From assembly GCA_036426205.1 (NCBI GenBank), contig CM071569.1:284709119-284773118 (forward strand): DNA of 64,000 bases. Reading direction: 5' to 3'. Of this stretch, positions 37,383-48,450 are shown in pieces. Under the pieces are notes generated by a model. The model was given only the letters and a program-made list of their open reading frames with translations. It was not told the DNA's origin and ran no database searches. Every line of letters begins with the position of its first letter. Position 1 is the first letter of the stretch. Position numbers and translations under genes: made by a program. This stretch comes from Ascaphus truei. Taxonomy: Eukaryota; Chordata; Amphibia; Anura; Ascaphidae.

Positions 37383-38100
37383 TTAGACAATTTCAGTGAG
37401 TTGCTATAGCAACCCCAGCCTCTCTCTCAAAATGGGCAAGTCTGCTTTCTCCCCCTCTGCCTTGCCCACAGATGGTCTATCCCCAGGCTATCTTGCTACC
37501 CAGAATACACTGGGGCTTTCTTTTCCACCTTCAACACTGGCTGAGTGAGTACCCCTCCTGTAATTGCTCTAGTGGCAGGGCCTAATCCTTTTCACCTGCT
37601 TCTAACTACAAATCACTACAACACACCATCCATAAGAGCCTGTATTTACTGCTGCTTTTCCAATAAAGTGAAGGAAATATTAGAGGACTTGGAGTGATTT
37701 GGAAAGGGGGCTGAGTTGAACCTATCTGGGCTAATCATCCTACACATGACCCTGGCCTCCAGAATAGTGGTGAACACCTATTAGTCTCTTAGTCTCTTAG
37801 TCTCAAACCAGCATAGCTAGCACAACCAACCTCACACCGATGATACCCATCAAGGTTGAAACATGTCTGTGAGTGGGTTTACTGGCTTTGCATCTCACCC
37901 CAGCCTATGCTTAAAAGCTGTTTTAAAGCAGCATGCATTGGCTTAAGGGTTGCTTGAGTAATATGAGCTTGAGACAAAAGGTGGCACTGTGTGCTCATTT
38001 GCATATCATTTCCCAGAATCCCTTGCTGCAGTGGAAGTGCTGTGTGCTGGGCGATAATGGTGAAAGACAGGGTTGCAGACCTGTCTAAGACATGCAAATG

Positions 38101-38134
<34 letters not shown>

Positions 38135-38140
<6 letters not shown>

Positions 38141-38591
38141 GAAAAAGAAAAGAGAAGCGCCCGATCCTTGTGTAAAATCAGATGAACAAATTTAATACGT
38201 CATGGACAAGACAAATGCACACTTACAAATTGTCCGATAAAATAAGGCATATTATGGGACCAGCCCATGCACCAACTGAAGACTCCACGGTGTCTAGGTA
38301 TCCACAATGGTTCCAGATCTGATGTCTTTATTGTAGGAGCGCTTGTTTGCAGCGTGCGGCCGCCATTCACCTCTCCTGTGGAACACCAGGACCCGGAAAG
38401 ATCTCAGCACACGTCCTCACGCTGGTGCCAGGAACTAGTCGACCACCGTAGTTTCAATGCCACGTGACCCTACGCGTTTCTTCCGTCTCTGCGGATTTCA
38501 TCAGGGGATCTTGTCTTGTCCATGACGTATTAAATTTGTTCATCTGATTTTACACAAGGATCGGGCGCTTCTCTTTTCTTTTTCTCTAATA
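38135..38591. mobile_element. TIR element with AGCGCCCGATCC ends, TA-flanked
   Basis: The left end reads TTAGAGAAAAAGAAAAGAGA then AGCGCCCGATCC. The right end is its reverse complement, giving terminal inverted repeats of about 85 bp. It is inserted at the end of a (TA)n microsatellite. The interior has ACGCGTTTCTTCCGTCTCTG at about 38473. The interior does not code. Confidence 0.8.
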
Positions 38592-39091
38592 GGTACTGTG
38601 GGAGTTTGGTGAACCCAAGAAGAAGCAGCCTGGACTTTTGTAATTTGCATATCATGGACTTTATGTGGACTTAAGTATTCCTTTTATTATTCATATTGGC
38701 TCATTCATCACATGGTTTATGTGTTTAGTATTTTGTTTTTTAATGAGCCATTTTTTACGTGTAATTTTTTGGTTAGTTCAGTCCCATGACACATTTTTGT
38801 GTCATTTTTTGGTATTTGCATTGCAAATCAATTTTTATTTTTCTATTTTTATTTTTATCATTTTTTTAGTGTAATAATTTTTGGTATTTTTATGCACACT
38901 TCTTTGTTTTTTATTAATTTTGTAGGCAAGTGAATTATTTGTTTCATGCCATATAACATTGATTAACTTAATCTAATTAGTTAATGTACCTGGTGCAAAC
39001 ACTTGCCACATTTAATCAGAGCTGCAGCAATTTGGGTGTGGTGGGTAAAGGGCGCTGTCTATATTACTGATATATATATATATTTATATAT

Positions 39092-39413
39092 ACAGGCATA
39101 CCCCGCTTTAAGTACACTCGCGAGTAAGTAGATATTGCCCAATAGGCAAACGGCAGCTCACGCATGCGCCTGTCAGCAAGGCCTGAACAGCAATACCGGC
39201 TCCCTACCTGTACCGAAGCTGTGCTCAAGCGGGGAGACTATAGAGCCTGTTACAAATGCGTTATTTACATCAGTTATGCACGTATATAACGATTGCAGTA
39301 CAGTACATGCATCCATAAGTGGGAAAAGGTAGTGCTTCACTTTAAGTACATTTTCGCTTTACATACATGCTCCGGTCCCATTGCGTACGTTAATGCGAGG
39401 AGAGGTAGCCTGT
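39092..39413. mobile_element. MITE, ACAGGCATACCCCGC terminus, second copy
   Basis: Inverted relative to the copy at 6969-7275. The left end is ACAGGCATACCCCGCTTTAA and the right end is TTAATGCGAGGAGAGGTAGC then CTGT, an imperfect inverted repeat. It is flanked on both sides by TATA microsatellite DNA. The TA target is inferred. Confidence 0.7.
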
Positions 39414-39503
39414 ATATATATATATATATATATAGCTATATATATAGATATATATAGTATATATATATATATATATACTATAGAATATATATTATATCTA
39501 TAT

Positions 39504-39543
<40 letters not shown>

Positions 39544-39639
39544 TAGATGTGTAGTCGTATTGTTTTTGACCAATTTTGTATATTATGGTGGTGGCTATTC
39601 CTAAGGTTTTTGATATATTTATGTATTTATCTAGTTGTG

Positions 39640-40068
39640 TGTATATATATTTTCCTTTCAGATGCTTCTAAGAATTTCCTGTATGTAATGTCTACCTTGT
39701 ATGAATATAAATAAGTAATTATTTGGAAGCTCATATTTTTCTTTTATGCCCATAGATGACATAATAAATCTACAAAGCAGTCGGTTAAATCTTTCATCGT
39801 TTTTATGGCTTTCTTTTCGCACATTGTATGTGTGCTGAGCCATTCTGAAAGTCAGGGTTGTCACAAAAGGCATATTCAGTGAGTGGTCTTTTTCTGAGCG
39901 AGTGTCTCGTATATTGCTAAGCTTTACAGGAGTTTGCATTTAGTGGATTATCTTTAAATTCTGCTGGAATCTTTGATTTTGGAGCATGTAGTACATATTT
40001 TAGGTGTATCCTGCCAAGTGTTGATGATCTCTTTGAGTCCGTGAATGTGTTGGTGTCAAGAATCCAGT
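39640..40068 (-). mobile_element. L1-like ORF2 fragment (downstream of RT)
   Basis: The minus strand reads KEKYELPNNYLFIFIQGRHY followed by IQE, the pattern (LPxxxxxxxxQxRHxI) found downstream of the reverse transcriptase in L1-type ORF2. It also reads SKIPAEFKDNPLNANSC further upstream. The frame is broken by stops. It probably belongs to the same old element as 41690-41901 and 42643-42810, split by later insertions. Confidence 0.6.
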
Positions 40069-40189
40069 CTCTAGCGCAGTGTTTTTCAACCAGGGTTCCT
40101 AGGAGCTCTTAGGTTCCCCGGGCATCCCTAAAGGGATCCCTGTAATTTTCAGGTCATTTTAAAATTGTACCATATACAGAAGAATTTAC

Positions 40190-40480
40190 AATGCATCTGA
40201 TCTCAGACGCGCTATAAGAGAGGGTTGTGGTTCCTTACAATGCATCTGATCTCAGACGTGCTATTAGAGAGGGTTGGGGTTCCTTACAATGCATCTGATC
40301 TCAGACACGCTATTAGATAGGGTTGGGGTTCATTACAGTGCATCTGATCTCAGACACGCTATTAGAGGGTTTGGGGTTCCTTTCAATGCATCTGATCACA
40401 GACGCGCTATTAGAGAGGGTTGGGGTTCCTTACAATGTATCTGATCTCAGACGCGCTACTAGAGAGGGTTGGGGTTCCTC
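40190..40480. repeat. 49-bp minisatellite
   Basis: About six units, each with GGTTCCTTACAATGCATCTG and ATCTCAGACGCGCTATTAGA. The units vary by substitutions and small deletions. Confidence 0.9.
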
Positions 40481-40744
40481 AGAATTTCACATAGGGCTCC
40501 TTAACCAAAAAAGGTTGGAAACCACTACTCTAGTGAATCGGAGGAAACTTGACAGATTGTATAACTCAGTGTTTCCCAATTAAATTTAGTTGTGGAACCC
40601 TTTTATATTTTGTAAAACAGAATGAAACCCCTTAAATATTTTTAGCGTAGCACATGAAAAAAAAAATCAAAAAAGAAATGAGCCGCATGCAAAAAAATTT
40701 TTGGGTTCAAGATCATTTTTGAAAGACCCTTCCCCCCCCCAATA

Positions 40745-40870
40745 CATTTTTAAAAGCCCCCCACTGCCCCTGTACATTTTTAAAAGACCCCCACTGCCTC
40801 AGTACATTTTTAAAAGACCCCCACTACCCCAGTACATTTTTAAAAGACCCCCACAGACCCCATACATTTT
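40745..40870. repeat. 30-bp minisatellite
   Basis: About five units of ACATTTTTAAAAGACCCCCA followed by CTGCCCCAGT. It lies within the repeat block starting near 40070. Confidence 0.85.
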
Positions 40871-41509
40871 TAAAATACATACGGTATCTCCCCCAGCACC
40901 CCTCATCATAATCATATTTCTCCCCTGCACCCCTCATCATCCTCGTACCCCTCCTGCATCTCACACACCCCACCCTCCTCCACCATGGCTCTCCCCACCC
41001 ACCGTCCGCCACCATGGCTCTCCTTCCCCTATATGCCTTCCTGGTATCTTGCCCTGCGGTTTCCGGCGACGAGGGGCGAAGGAGGCGGCGGGGCAAGAGG
41101 AGGAGGCAGCTAGGCAGGAGGAGGCGGCGGTGCAGGAGGCGGTGGGGGACGAGGAGGCGGCTGGGCAGGAGTAGGAGGCGCCGGTGGCAGTGGGGGGGGC
41201 AGGTGGTGGTCAAGGCAGTCATAACTGCACACACACATTCTAGCAGGCACCGGAAGTGCCGCACTGCTAGAGCGCGATCTTGCAGTCCTGACCAGAGAGC
41301 GGTTGGGGGGGTGGGGGTGGAGAGAAGAGCCATGGTGGAACCCCTGAGACTGCTCCGTGGAACCCCATTTGGGAAACACTGGTATAACTTGATGTTGGAA
41401 AGTTTAAGCCTCCGTTCTCTCTGGTCTGTTGTAGTTTACTAAGATGATTCTAGGTTTATGTCCATTCCTTATACATTTTTTTTAAACCTACTGTTCAGAA
41501 GCTTTGTAT

Positions 41510-41678
41510 CAGGGGTCTCAAACTCCATCCTCAAGGGCCACCAACAGGCCAGCTTCTATGGATATCCCTGCTTCAGCACTGGTGGCTCAATCTTTGACTG
41601 AGCCACCTGTGCTGAAGCAGGGATATCCATAAAAATTGGCCTGCTGGTGACCCTTGACGATGGAATTTGAGACCCCTG
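41510..41678. mobile_element. Palindromic hAT-like MITE, copy 3
   Basis: Starts CAGGGGTCTCAAACTCCATC and ends with the reverse complement GAGACCCCTG. Flanking octamers are CTTTGTAT (41502-41509) and CTTTATAT (41679-41686), one mismatch. It is inserted within or beside the old L1-like fragment. Confidence 0.88.
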
Positions 41679-41689
41679 CTTTATATCTT

Positions 41690-41901
41690 TATTTCTTTTA
41701 TACAGAGGGAGCATTTGAATCTTGTATAGTCGTTTTGGAAATAAGATCATTTTTATTAGATTGCAGCAACCTGAACAAGTACGTTGTAAGATGTGCCATT
41801 GTTCAGATCTTGTAGTATGTTTTGAAAGGTTGGTGTAAAATGTAAGGAATACAAGTAATCTAATTACAGTACTTGGATGTGGATACCCAGACATTTAATT
41901 G
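41690..41901 (-). mobile_element. Older L1-like ORF2 fragment
   Basis: Minus-strand translation gives a broken NKAIKCLGIHI, then YSLHFTPTFQNILQDL, the pattern (IKYLGI... Y..NF.PLL..I..DL) seen after the RT domain of L1-type ORF2. Stops and frameshifts are present. It continues from 42643-42810 across the younger insertion. Confidence 0.65.
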
Positions 41902-42642
41902 CTTTGTTATTCCTTTTTTTTTTTTAAGTATCTTTTTATTGGGGTGTTTACAGATACATTTCAAAATATTACATTGTAGCATTTAGTATTTACATGTACA
42001 TAAGTTATCGTATAATGTTACATATTTCAATACATATTTGTTATACCCATTTTTTTTCCTTTTTCGAACTTATAACTGGTCTTGATCTAATATCTCGACC
42101 ATTTAACTTAAAACCTTGTATCATAGCTTGCTTGTGACTCCCGTTCTTTCTTTTAGTTATGATATTTGTTTAGACTAGGCTCTTTGTTTTTACTCTGTTC
42201 TGTCATGTTGTTATGTTATGTTGGGATGCAGGACGTTCTCCTTATTTTACATTTCCTTTATCCGGTTTTCCGTCCAGTTTAGTTTACCATCTTATCTTGG
42301 GTGTCATCTGAATTTATTCTGTTCTAGCTGGGGAAAAAAGTTTATAATCATCTCCCATTTTCGATCATATTTGGCATACTGGTTATCTCCTACTTGTTCA
42401 GTAGATATTCTGTCTATCGTGATCAGTTTGACCAAGAGGGATTTTATAAGTTCTATGTTTGGTGCTTGTGAATCTAACCATTTGATCATAATGGCTTTTC
42501 TGGCTACCAGGAGAATCATCTCTGTTGGGAGAATGACTCCGCTATTTTGGTTGATCTTAATTGTCCAAGGTTCAGTATTGGCAAATATCATGGGGAGGGG
42601 GTGTCTTACCCAGCTACTTTTCGTAACTTTGTTATTCCTTTT
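41902..42642 (-). mobile_element. 5'-truncated L1-like insertion with target duplication
   Basis: A 16-bp direct repeat, CTTTGTTATTCCTTTT, occurs at 41902-41917 and 42627-42642. Between them the minus strand carries the end of an L1-type ORF2 (42304-42591, frame open further upstream: PLPMIFANTEPWTIK, ILLVARKAIMIKWL, YDRKWEMIINFF). A 3' UTR follows, then AATAAA and a poly(A) tract (poly(T) at about 41914-41925 on the plus strand). The insertion is truncated in the C-terminal part of ORF2. The intact frame and clean duplication suggest it is young. It is inserted into older L1-like sequence. Confidence 0.85.
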
Positions 42643-42810
42643 AAAAGGTATTTTTAGGTTCTGATTTTTAAAGGTTTATTTGAAAACCCGATATTTCTCC
42701 AAATTCAAGGATTTTATCAGTAATGTCTGGTACTACTGTTTGGGGATTACTAATTAATAAAGCATGTCATCTACAAATGCTGAGATTTTTTATCCTGTTG
42801 TATTTTGATG
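42643..42810 (-). mobile_element. Older L1-like reverse transcriptase fragment
   Basis: The minus strand reads KISAFVDDMLY, the RT active-site motif (FxDD), followed after about 30 residues by a broken I(E/L)xFGxIxGFxxNxxKS-like tail. There are stops in frame. It is the 5' side of the element cut by the insertion at 41902-42642. Confidence 0.65.
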
Positions 42811-42834
42811 CTTTTAAATGATTTCATTGTTTGT

Positions 42835-43140
42835 TTTTTAAGACAATTTTTTTTATTGTGTTCACATTTTGGGTACAAAAACTGAGGGGTTAAGATGGGG
42901 TTTTAGGTGTTAACAGAAATAATAAAAACAGAAGAGTATGGGGGGAGAGAGGGGTGCACGTGGTATATCACAGTATGGCATTATCATTGCACCTGTACAG
43001 CCTTTTTCTTTAAAAACAAATAATATATTTACTATACAGTACAGAGTCTCGTGTACATTGTTCTCTCTTTGGTAAGTGACTGCCAAAGAGGATTGCTTTG
43101 CCAAGCGTTTGCGTGCCTCTAACTGGGGCTAAATAGTTAA
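42835..43140 (-). mobile_element. Possible retrotransposon 3' end
   Basis: On the minus strand the stretch ends CACAATAAAAAAAATTG, resembling a polyadenylation signal and tail. No coding part or target duplication was identified. Confidence 0.3.
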
Positions 43141-43420
43141 GTAGGGGGGAATTCAATGTTGGCTATTAAAAAATAAATAAATCTAATAAAAAAACAAATG
43201 AGTTGGATTGACACATTTTTATTGGCTGTTCAGATGCCGGGTAGATCTTAAAACGGGGTTGATCACTAGGGGCATCACTTATAGCTAACTACCCACTGGC
43301 TTTCTGTAGATGTTTTTACAAGTGTTTATAACACTGTATATGTAGAAATCCTAGCCGTTGTTATGCACATTTAGGTCCGTCTTGCGGCTAAAATCTGTGT
43401 GTGTTTCCTGCTCCTTATAG

Positions 43421-43564
43421 TAATATCACCACAGCGCATCCAGACTAAGGAAGACGGCCTCCCGATGCAGGGCTGTGAAGATGTCCTGGTGGTGGGGCTG
43501 GCAGTATGCTGGGGAGGAAAGGATGCTTATTACCTCTCCCTGCAGAAAGAACAGGACCACTCGG
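43421..43564 (+). CDS. polq: POLQ exon, start of polymerase module
   Basis: Completing the split codon gives VISPQRIQTKEDGLPMQGCE, then DVLVVGLAVCWGGKDAYYLS and LQKEQDHS. Vertebrate POLQ has LVVGLAVCWGGRDAYYFSLQKEQ here, in the degenerate exonuclease-like subdomain. The acceptor is CTCCTTATAG|TAATATC and the donor is CACTCGG|GTATGT. Phase is 1 in and 1 out, 144 bp. It is separated from the previous exon by about 25 kb, of which about 12 kb may be artefact. Confidence 0.95.
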
Positions 43565-44728
43565 GTATGTGGCAAGCAGCGTAGCTACATGCAAGGCCTA
43601 AAGTCACATGGTATATCCTGGGTATATCACTACATACAGTATCGTTAAGGCTTTAGGGCAGGGGTCTCGAACTCAGTCCGCAAGGGCCACCAACAGGCCA
43701 ACATTTATGGATATCCGTCTTTCAGCATAGGTGGCTCAATCAGTGGCTCAGTTGAAGACTGAGCCACTGATTGAGCCACCTGTGCTGAAGCAGGGATATC
43801 CATAAAAGCTGGCCTTTGAGGACAGAGCTTGAGGCCCCTGCTTTAGGGTCTGGTGAGTACCTGATAATGCATTCTTACAGCAGGTACGGCGCCCTCAATA
43901 CGTTCTTAATATAGGGTGAGATAAAAATGTACCACAGTTTAGCGCCTTCAGTGACACTTATTTTTAGATTGTCAGAGGTCCAACATGGGGAAGTGTGGTG
44001 CAATAAAGTTGCAGCGTCAGAGCGGGATTTATTAACTATTTGAGGGATTCTTAACGAAACCCCCCATAATGTACAGTTTACACTGCTCTCAGTGGGGGGC
44101 ACATGCACAGTAGTCATCTAAACCATGAATGCTGCTGTCATTTTAAGCAAAGATCTGGACTTTATAAATCACTCATGATAAAAAAAAACCTATGGCGGAC
44201 GTTGTTAACATGACATCAGTATTGCTGCAAACATAATAATAGTAATATGTATAGGCCATGTCGCTGCAAACGCAGAGACCCAGGGGAGGGTAAATCGATA
44301 TAAGGTCACAAATCCGGTATTAGGATTCCAAATGACTTCACCCCCCAGAGGCAGTGATGTCACTATAATAATCATTTATTTTGTCTGCTTTTGAATATGC
44401 TTTTCAAAAATGTCCCAGCATGGTGGCAAGGTAAAAAACACACACCCACACCCACCAATCAAGTGTTAGAGCCCTACCTCTGCCTAATGGTCAAAACCTG
44501 AAAAGAACCCTGGACTAGTGCCTCAAACCGCACTGGGTCCTTCTCATGGCCCTACTCACGGCTCTCCATGCTGCGTCCGACCTCACATACCCAAACGCGC
44601 AGGTGTGCGCACAACTGCGCCATTGCGGGTACCCTGTCCCTTTATGCCCTTTTCATTTGAATTATTGTTGCATTCGTTTACAACCTATAATGTATGTTTT
44701 TCTTGACTATGTTTCACTACCTTTCTAG
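43565..44728. other. polq: POLQ intron
   Basis: Holds the hAT-like MITE at 43659-43840. The remainder, including open frames at 44518-44728, shows no coding homology. Confidence 0.6.
43659..43840. mobile_element. Palindromic hAT-like MITE, copy 4, exact 8-bp duplication
   Basis: Best-preserved copy of the family. CAGGGGTCTCGAACTC at the left end pairs with GAGGCCCCTG at the right end. The octamer CTTTAGGG flanks it exactly at 43651-43658 and 43841-43848. The inner arms GTGGCTCAATCAGTGGCTCA and GGATATCC are near-perfect inverted repeats. An 8-bp duplication plus CAGGGGT termini support a non-autonomous hAT origin. Confidence 0.92.
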
Positions 44729-44925
44729 ATGTCAGCTCCAGCTTGGCCCCACCTCCTCTGGACCAGAACCTGTCTGTGAAGGAGCGGCTGTGGCACCTTC
44801 AGTCCACCTTCCAGCAGATCTGTGCCGCTGACCGCACCATCGCTGTATACAACTTCATAGAGCAGTACAAGGCCTTACTCCTGGCGTGCAGCGTCTCCCT
44901 GGCAGGACATTTCCAGGACCCAAAG
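44729..44925 (+). CDS. polq: POLQ exon, exonuclease-like subdomain
   Basis: Reads DVSSSLAPPPLDQNLSVKER, LWHLQSTFQQ, then IAVYNFIEQYKALLLACSVS and FQDPK. The counterparts in the family are PPSLDPSLTLKDRMWYLQS and VVIYDFIQSYKILLLSCGIS. The acceptor is CTACCTTTCTAG|ATGTC. The end is set by the match to the next exon (K|VACWLLDP): CCAAAG|GTTCCC, a weak donor beyond GT. Phase 1 in, 0 out. Confidence 0.9.
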
Positions 44926-47900
44926 GTTCCCGGCTTGTTTAAAAATTAAATCCCGTTAAGAAATGCCATTCATTATTTATGCAATCGCGTCCTAATAGCT
45001 TTCAGTCCGCAGGCCTGCACGCCAAACCATGTATATTTTATTCAGGATTGATAGAAATCTGTTGCTGGATGTTTGCAGAGTTATCTCCAGTAATTGCAGA
45101 AGATGAAATGCTCGAATACTTGTGGGATTAGACTTTTATGTTAAACGCACATGGAAGATTATCTCTTTCTACGTTCCCCTCACCCCCCGCGTCTCCCCCT
45201 CCCCCCGCCGCGTCCCCCTCCCCATTTGCTGCTATATAGACCCGAGCGCGAGGGCATCAGGAAAATGAGCACAAAAAGCTAGCATTAAAGGTGCAGTGCC
45301 ACGCTGGGGGTCAGAGCTGGCGTAAAAGGATAGCACTTATCCATGTAACATCATTTCTGACATTTGTTATATTTGTTTAATCTGGCATATTCTGATTTTC
45401 TTTTTTAAAAAAACTACATACATTTATTTCTACAAATATGGGAAGCAGATGGAAGACTTCATAGTGGAGCATGTGAAAAGGGGAAAGTGAAGGCAGTTTG
45501 TATACAAGAAGTTAACGACGTCTGTATACACGGAGTCATTTTGGACATTTGTAAGGGCTCTACGCCAGCTGGCAGAATGACGGCGTTTGTGAGTAATTCC
45601 TTGAAAGCAGATTAATCGTAGCTATCCCTGACCAAGAGCAACTGATTGGAAATCGACTTGAAGCTAAGCACATCAAACTCTCACTTGTGAGCACAGTCAC
45701 ACGTCTCAGGATGCTACCGCAACGCACTTGGCACGCTCACTTTAATGTAATCAAATTAGCACGGCCACACTGACGCTGCACGCTCATGCACGTACGCTTG
45801 GTAAAGCTAGATGCTTGGGGAGACAGGTAAAATTGATTTTCAAGTGCGCTGAAGGGTAACATGACCCTTCAGCAACCAATCAGCACCAGTCAATGCACAC
45901 AGCCACACACACATACAGCCACACACAAACACACCTAGCCACACACAGACATAGACCCGATCCAGCCAATGACACGCCCCCCCGCTTGCAAAATTGAGCA
46001 GGACAGCCGGGCGCTCATGCTTAGAGAGTTGGTGACGTCACCGCTCTCAACCATGAGCGCGCTCAGCGACCGCGTGGCCGCAGCCCCAGACAGGTCTACA
46101 ACGCTGCCTTTCCCCTTTAACTCTTCGCATCCAGTGCTTCAACTGCAGCTACGGATTCTGGGAAATGACCTGCAAGTGAGCACTCACAGCGAGTCACTCT
46201 TTACTACTTATCCATTTTAACAAACCCTTATAAACTTGTGCCAGCCATATTACCCAGCTTTGTCAGCACAGCCTGTAACATACTCACTGACAGCTATTTC
46301 GCCTTTTGGGTTAGTGTAAGGCGGGTTATACCGGCTTTGCAATGTGACGCTGCGATAGGTTTCAACCCACACATTATATAAGTTGTGGTGGGTAAAAAAG
46401 TGACAAACCCTCCACCGTACAGTGTATGTCTTACTGTTCAGTGATCCGGAGATACAGGACTTTAGTACATTGTAAGCCAATTAATCCGACATGACGTATG
46501 TCGTCACATAAAGTATAACTGGGTCAGCTTATGTATGAATTAATGCAGACGCTCCAATCATTTGCATTAGAAAGTAGCAGTGCGTGCGGCTCATTTTTGG
46601 GTGGAGAGGGTATTTATCTGGATATATATATATATATTTTATATTATCTGAACCCTCTGCGACGAACCTCTTCGGCCTCCAGGGACCCCCCATGGTTACC
46701 GAGATACACTAGTTTGTCTACCCAGCAAGAATACTCGGGTGATGATGTCGCAGCTTTCCATTGGCAGCCATGTTTGTCGGGATTTTTTTGGCACAAAAAA
46801 CAAATTGCACCGAAACACAAGATATTACCCTCCCTACGCATGCTGCCATCCTATGGCCCTGCTCACACAGCGCGCTACACGACGTGCGCACGCTTATGTG
46901 CACGCACGCGTATGTGCGCGCACACGTTCGTGACAGACTCCTGGCGGCCAATGGTAAGTGTTCAGTATTGAAACTACCATTGGCTGCAAAGTGCGGCGTC
47001 GACGCTGCTGCAGTCGCGGGAGTCTTTTCAATCTGTGATCTCCGGCTGCAGCAGTATCAATCAGTGTCCAGACAGGCTGCTGAAATTGAGACTCGGCAGT
47101 GAAATCGAGGGTGACGGAGCCACATGCAACTGTCTGTGTGCAATATACCAGGAGGGCATATTCACATACATATTCACATACTTCCCGCCTGTATATGTGT
47201 TGGAGTGTACATATGGCAATTTTTTTTCACGCCCCCCGCCGCGACCAAACTCCTGCAGCTTGAGCAGAGATCGCTGGGCTGCAGGAGCGCACGGCGGAGG
47301 CGCGCATGGAAGCGCGCGGCCGTAGCCGGCAGTGTGAGCTCGGCATAATGCTCCAACTTTATGCATTAAACAGAATCCGGAAACATTTTATTTACTGCTA
47401 AGCAGTGTGAGGCTGTTGTTGTTATAGCCTGAAACTTTGAGAGGCACATTACAGTAGCTGCTGCTCTAGGACGTTTGGTTGCGGCTATTGTGCTGCGCCC
47501 AAATATCCGCCAGCGTTTAGCCACTACTCACCTCGCCGCCGGGACCTCTTGCCGCCAAGGTATGTCTATAACCAGTAGCTGGGCTAGACAGTCCTTTACC
47601 TGCTGTGAATATTTCACGTCCCTCAGCACTCCTGGTAATGTCACTGTGAGGTTCCCTCTTCTTCCACTGGCAAAATACCAGCTTGCTCCCCCGGCAGAGA
47701 GGCCGTGAGTTCACCATTTCGATACTGTGGTAATCAGAGCAGGGCGCTGAGAGGTTAGAGAACAGAATGACGGGGACGGGGCATTGTACCGAAGAGAAAA
47801 ACTCCTGTCATTGAAACTAGAAAAGCTATTTATTTGTTTCATTTTAGGGATGGTTCCATTTCCTTGAACAAGCGGGTTAGTTTGGTAAATGTAGCATTAG

Positions 47901-48139
47901 TGGACTGAACACGGTGATCAAAGTGACTTCACAAAATTAGCGGTACGGTGCTTAATTTCAAGAGGTTCGAAACCTGCTAATTTTTGGGCAAAGCTCGTTG
48001 CATTTTGTTATAACAAGGTTGACATTATGCTAGAAGAATTCCATTTTTATTTTAAAAAGAAAGTATACTTAGTAATGCTCTATACATCTGCATGTTGATG
48101 GTTGTGCAAATGAGCTTCTTTAACCCCTTTGCTGCTGGA

Positions 48140-48450
48140 GGTGCCAGCAACGCATTTCTAAGCCCTCTTCCCCGCCTAAAATCTTTCTCACATACTGCCT
48201 ACATCTCTGGAATGGCCCTCCCCTTAATATCTGCCAGGCACCATCTCTCTCCACCTTAAGGCCTGTCTAAATACTCACGGCTAACTAAGCCTTTTATTAG
48301 CCCGTTGCGTACGCACTTAACATAACCATAATACCTTCCTCCCGTCTCTGTAAGTTCTTCACACATGTCGCTTAGTGTGCGCTTTGGGGCAGGGATTCCT
48401 CTTCCTAAAGTTCACTTTTATTCCTGAAGCTCATATTCCCATTATATATT
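48140..48450 (+). repeat. Interspersed repeat fragment
   Basis: Contains CATCTCTGGAATGGCCCTCC, then CACCATCTCTCTCCACC, and later a TTTGGGGCAGGGATTCCTCT stretch like the repeat tail at 21920-22080. The order resembles the 3' part of vertebrate non-LTR elements or derived SINEs. The family was not determined. Confidence 0.45.

Larger units (their letters stand above)
40070..41400. repeat. Repeat block with TGTTTCCCAA/GGGAAACACTGG-type ends
   Basis: Starts near CAGTGTTTTTCAACCAGGGT and has later GTGTTTCCCAATTAAA and TTTGGGAAACACTGG parts. These are typical borders of interspersed elements, with more than one copy or a nested copy here. The inside holds two minisatellites (40190-40480 and 40745-40870) and a GC-rich GAGGAGGCGGCG-type stretch at about 41065-41180. 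Arginine- and proline-rich open frames over 40701-41442 follow base composition and are not genes. Confidence 0.5.
36176..43420. other. polq: POLQ intron, dense transposon cluster
   Basis: No exon recognised. In order: GC-moderate unique sequence with CCCCCCCCACCCC at about 36490; (TA)n and a palindromic MITE at 36667-36848; a Harbinger-like MITE at 37004-37382; a TIR element at 38135-38591; AT-rich sequence; a TIR element at 39092-39413; (TA)n at 39415-39540; L1-like ORF2 fragments on the minus strand from about 39640 to 42810, interrupted by other repeats; and a possible further retrotransposon tail at about 42835-43140. Confidence 0.65.

Noticed and set aside
40701..41442. Proline-, arginine- and alanine-rich open frames (up to 169 codons)
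   Set aside because: They follow a GGC/GGA-rich repeat and a 30-bp minisatellite inside a transposon block; frames overlap on both strands.
46531..47366. Several 60-146-codon frames in a GC-rich stretch, considered as a CpG-island gene
   Set aside because: No recognisable domain, frames on both strands, and alternating CGCA-type sequence explains the openness. It lies within the POLQ intron.
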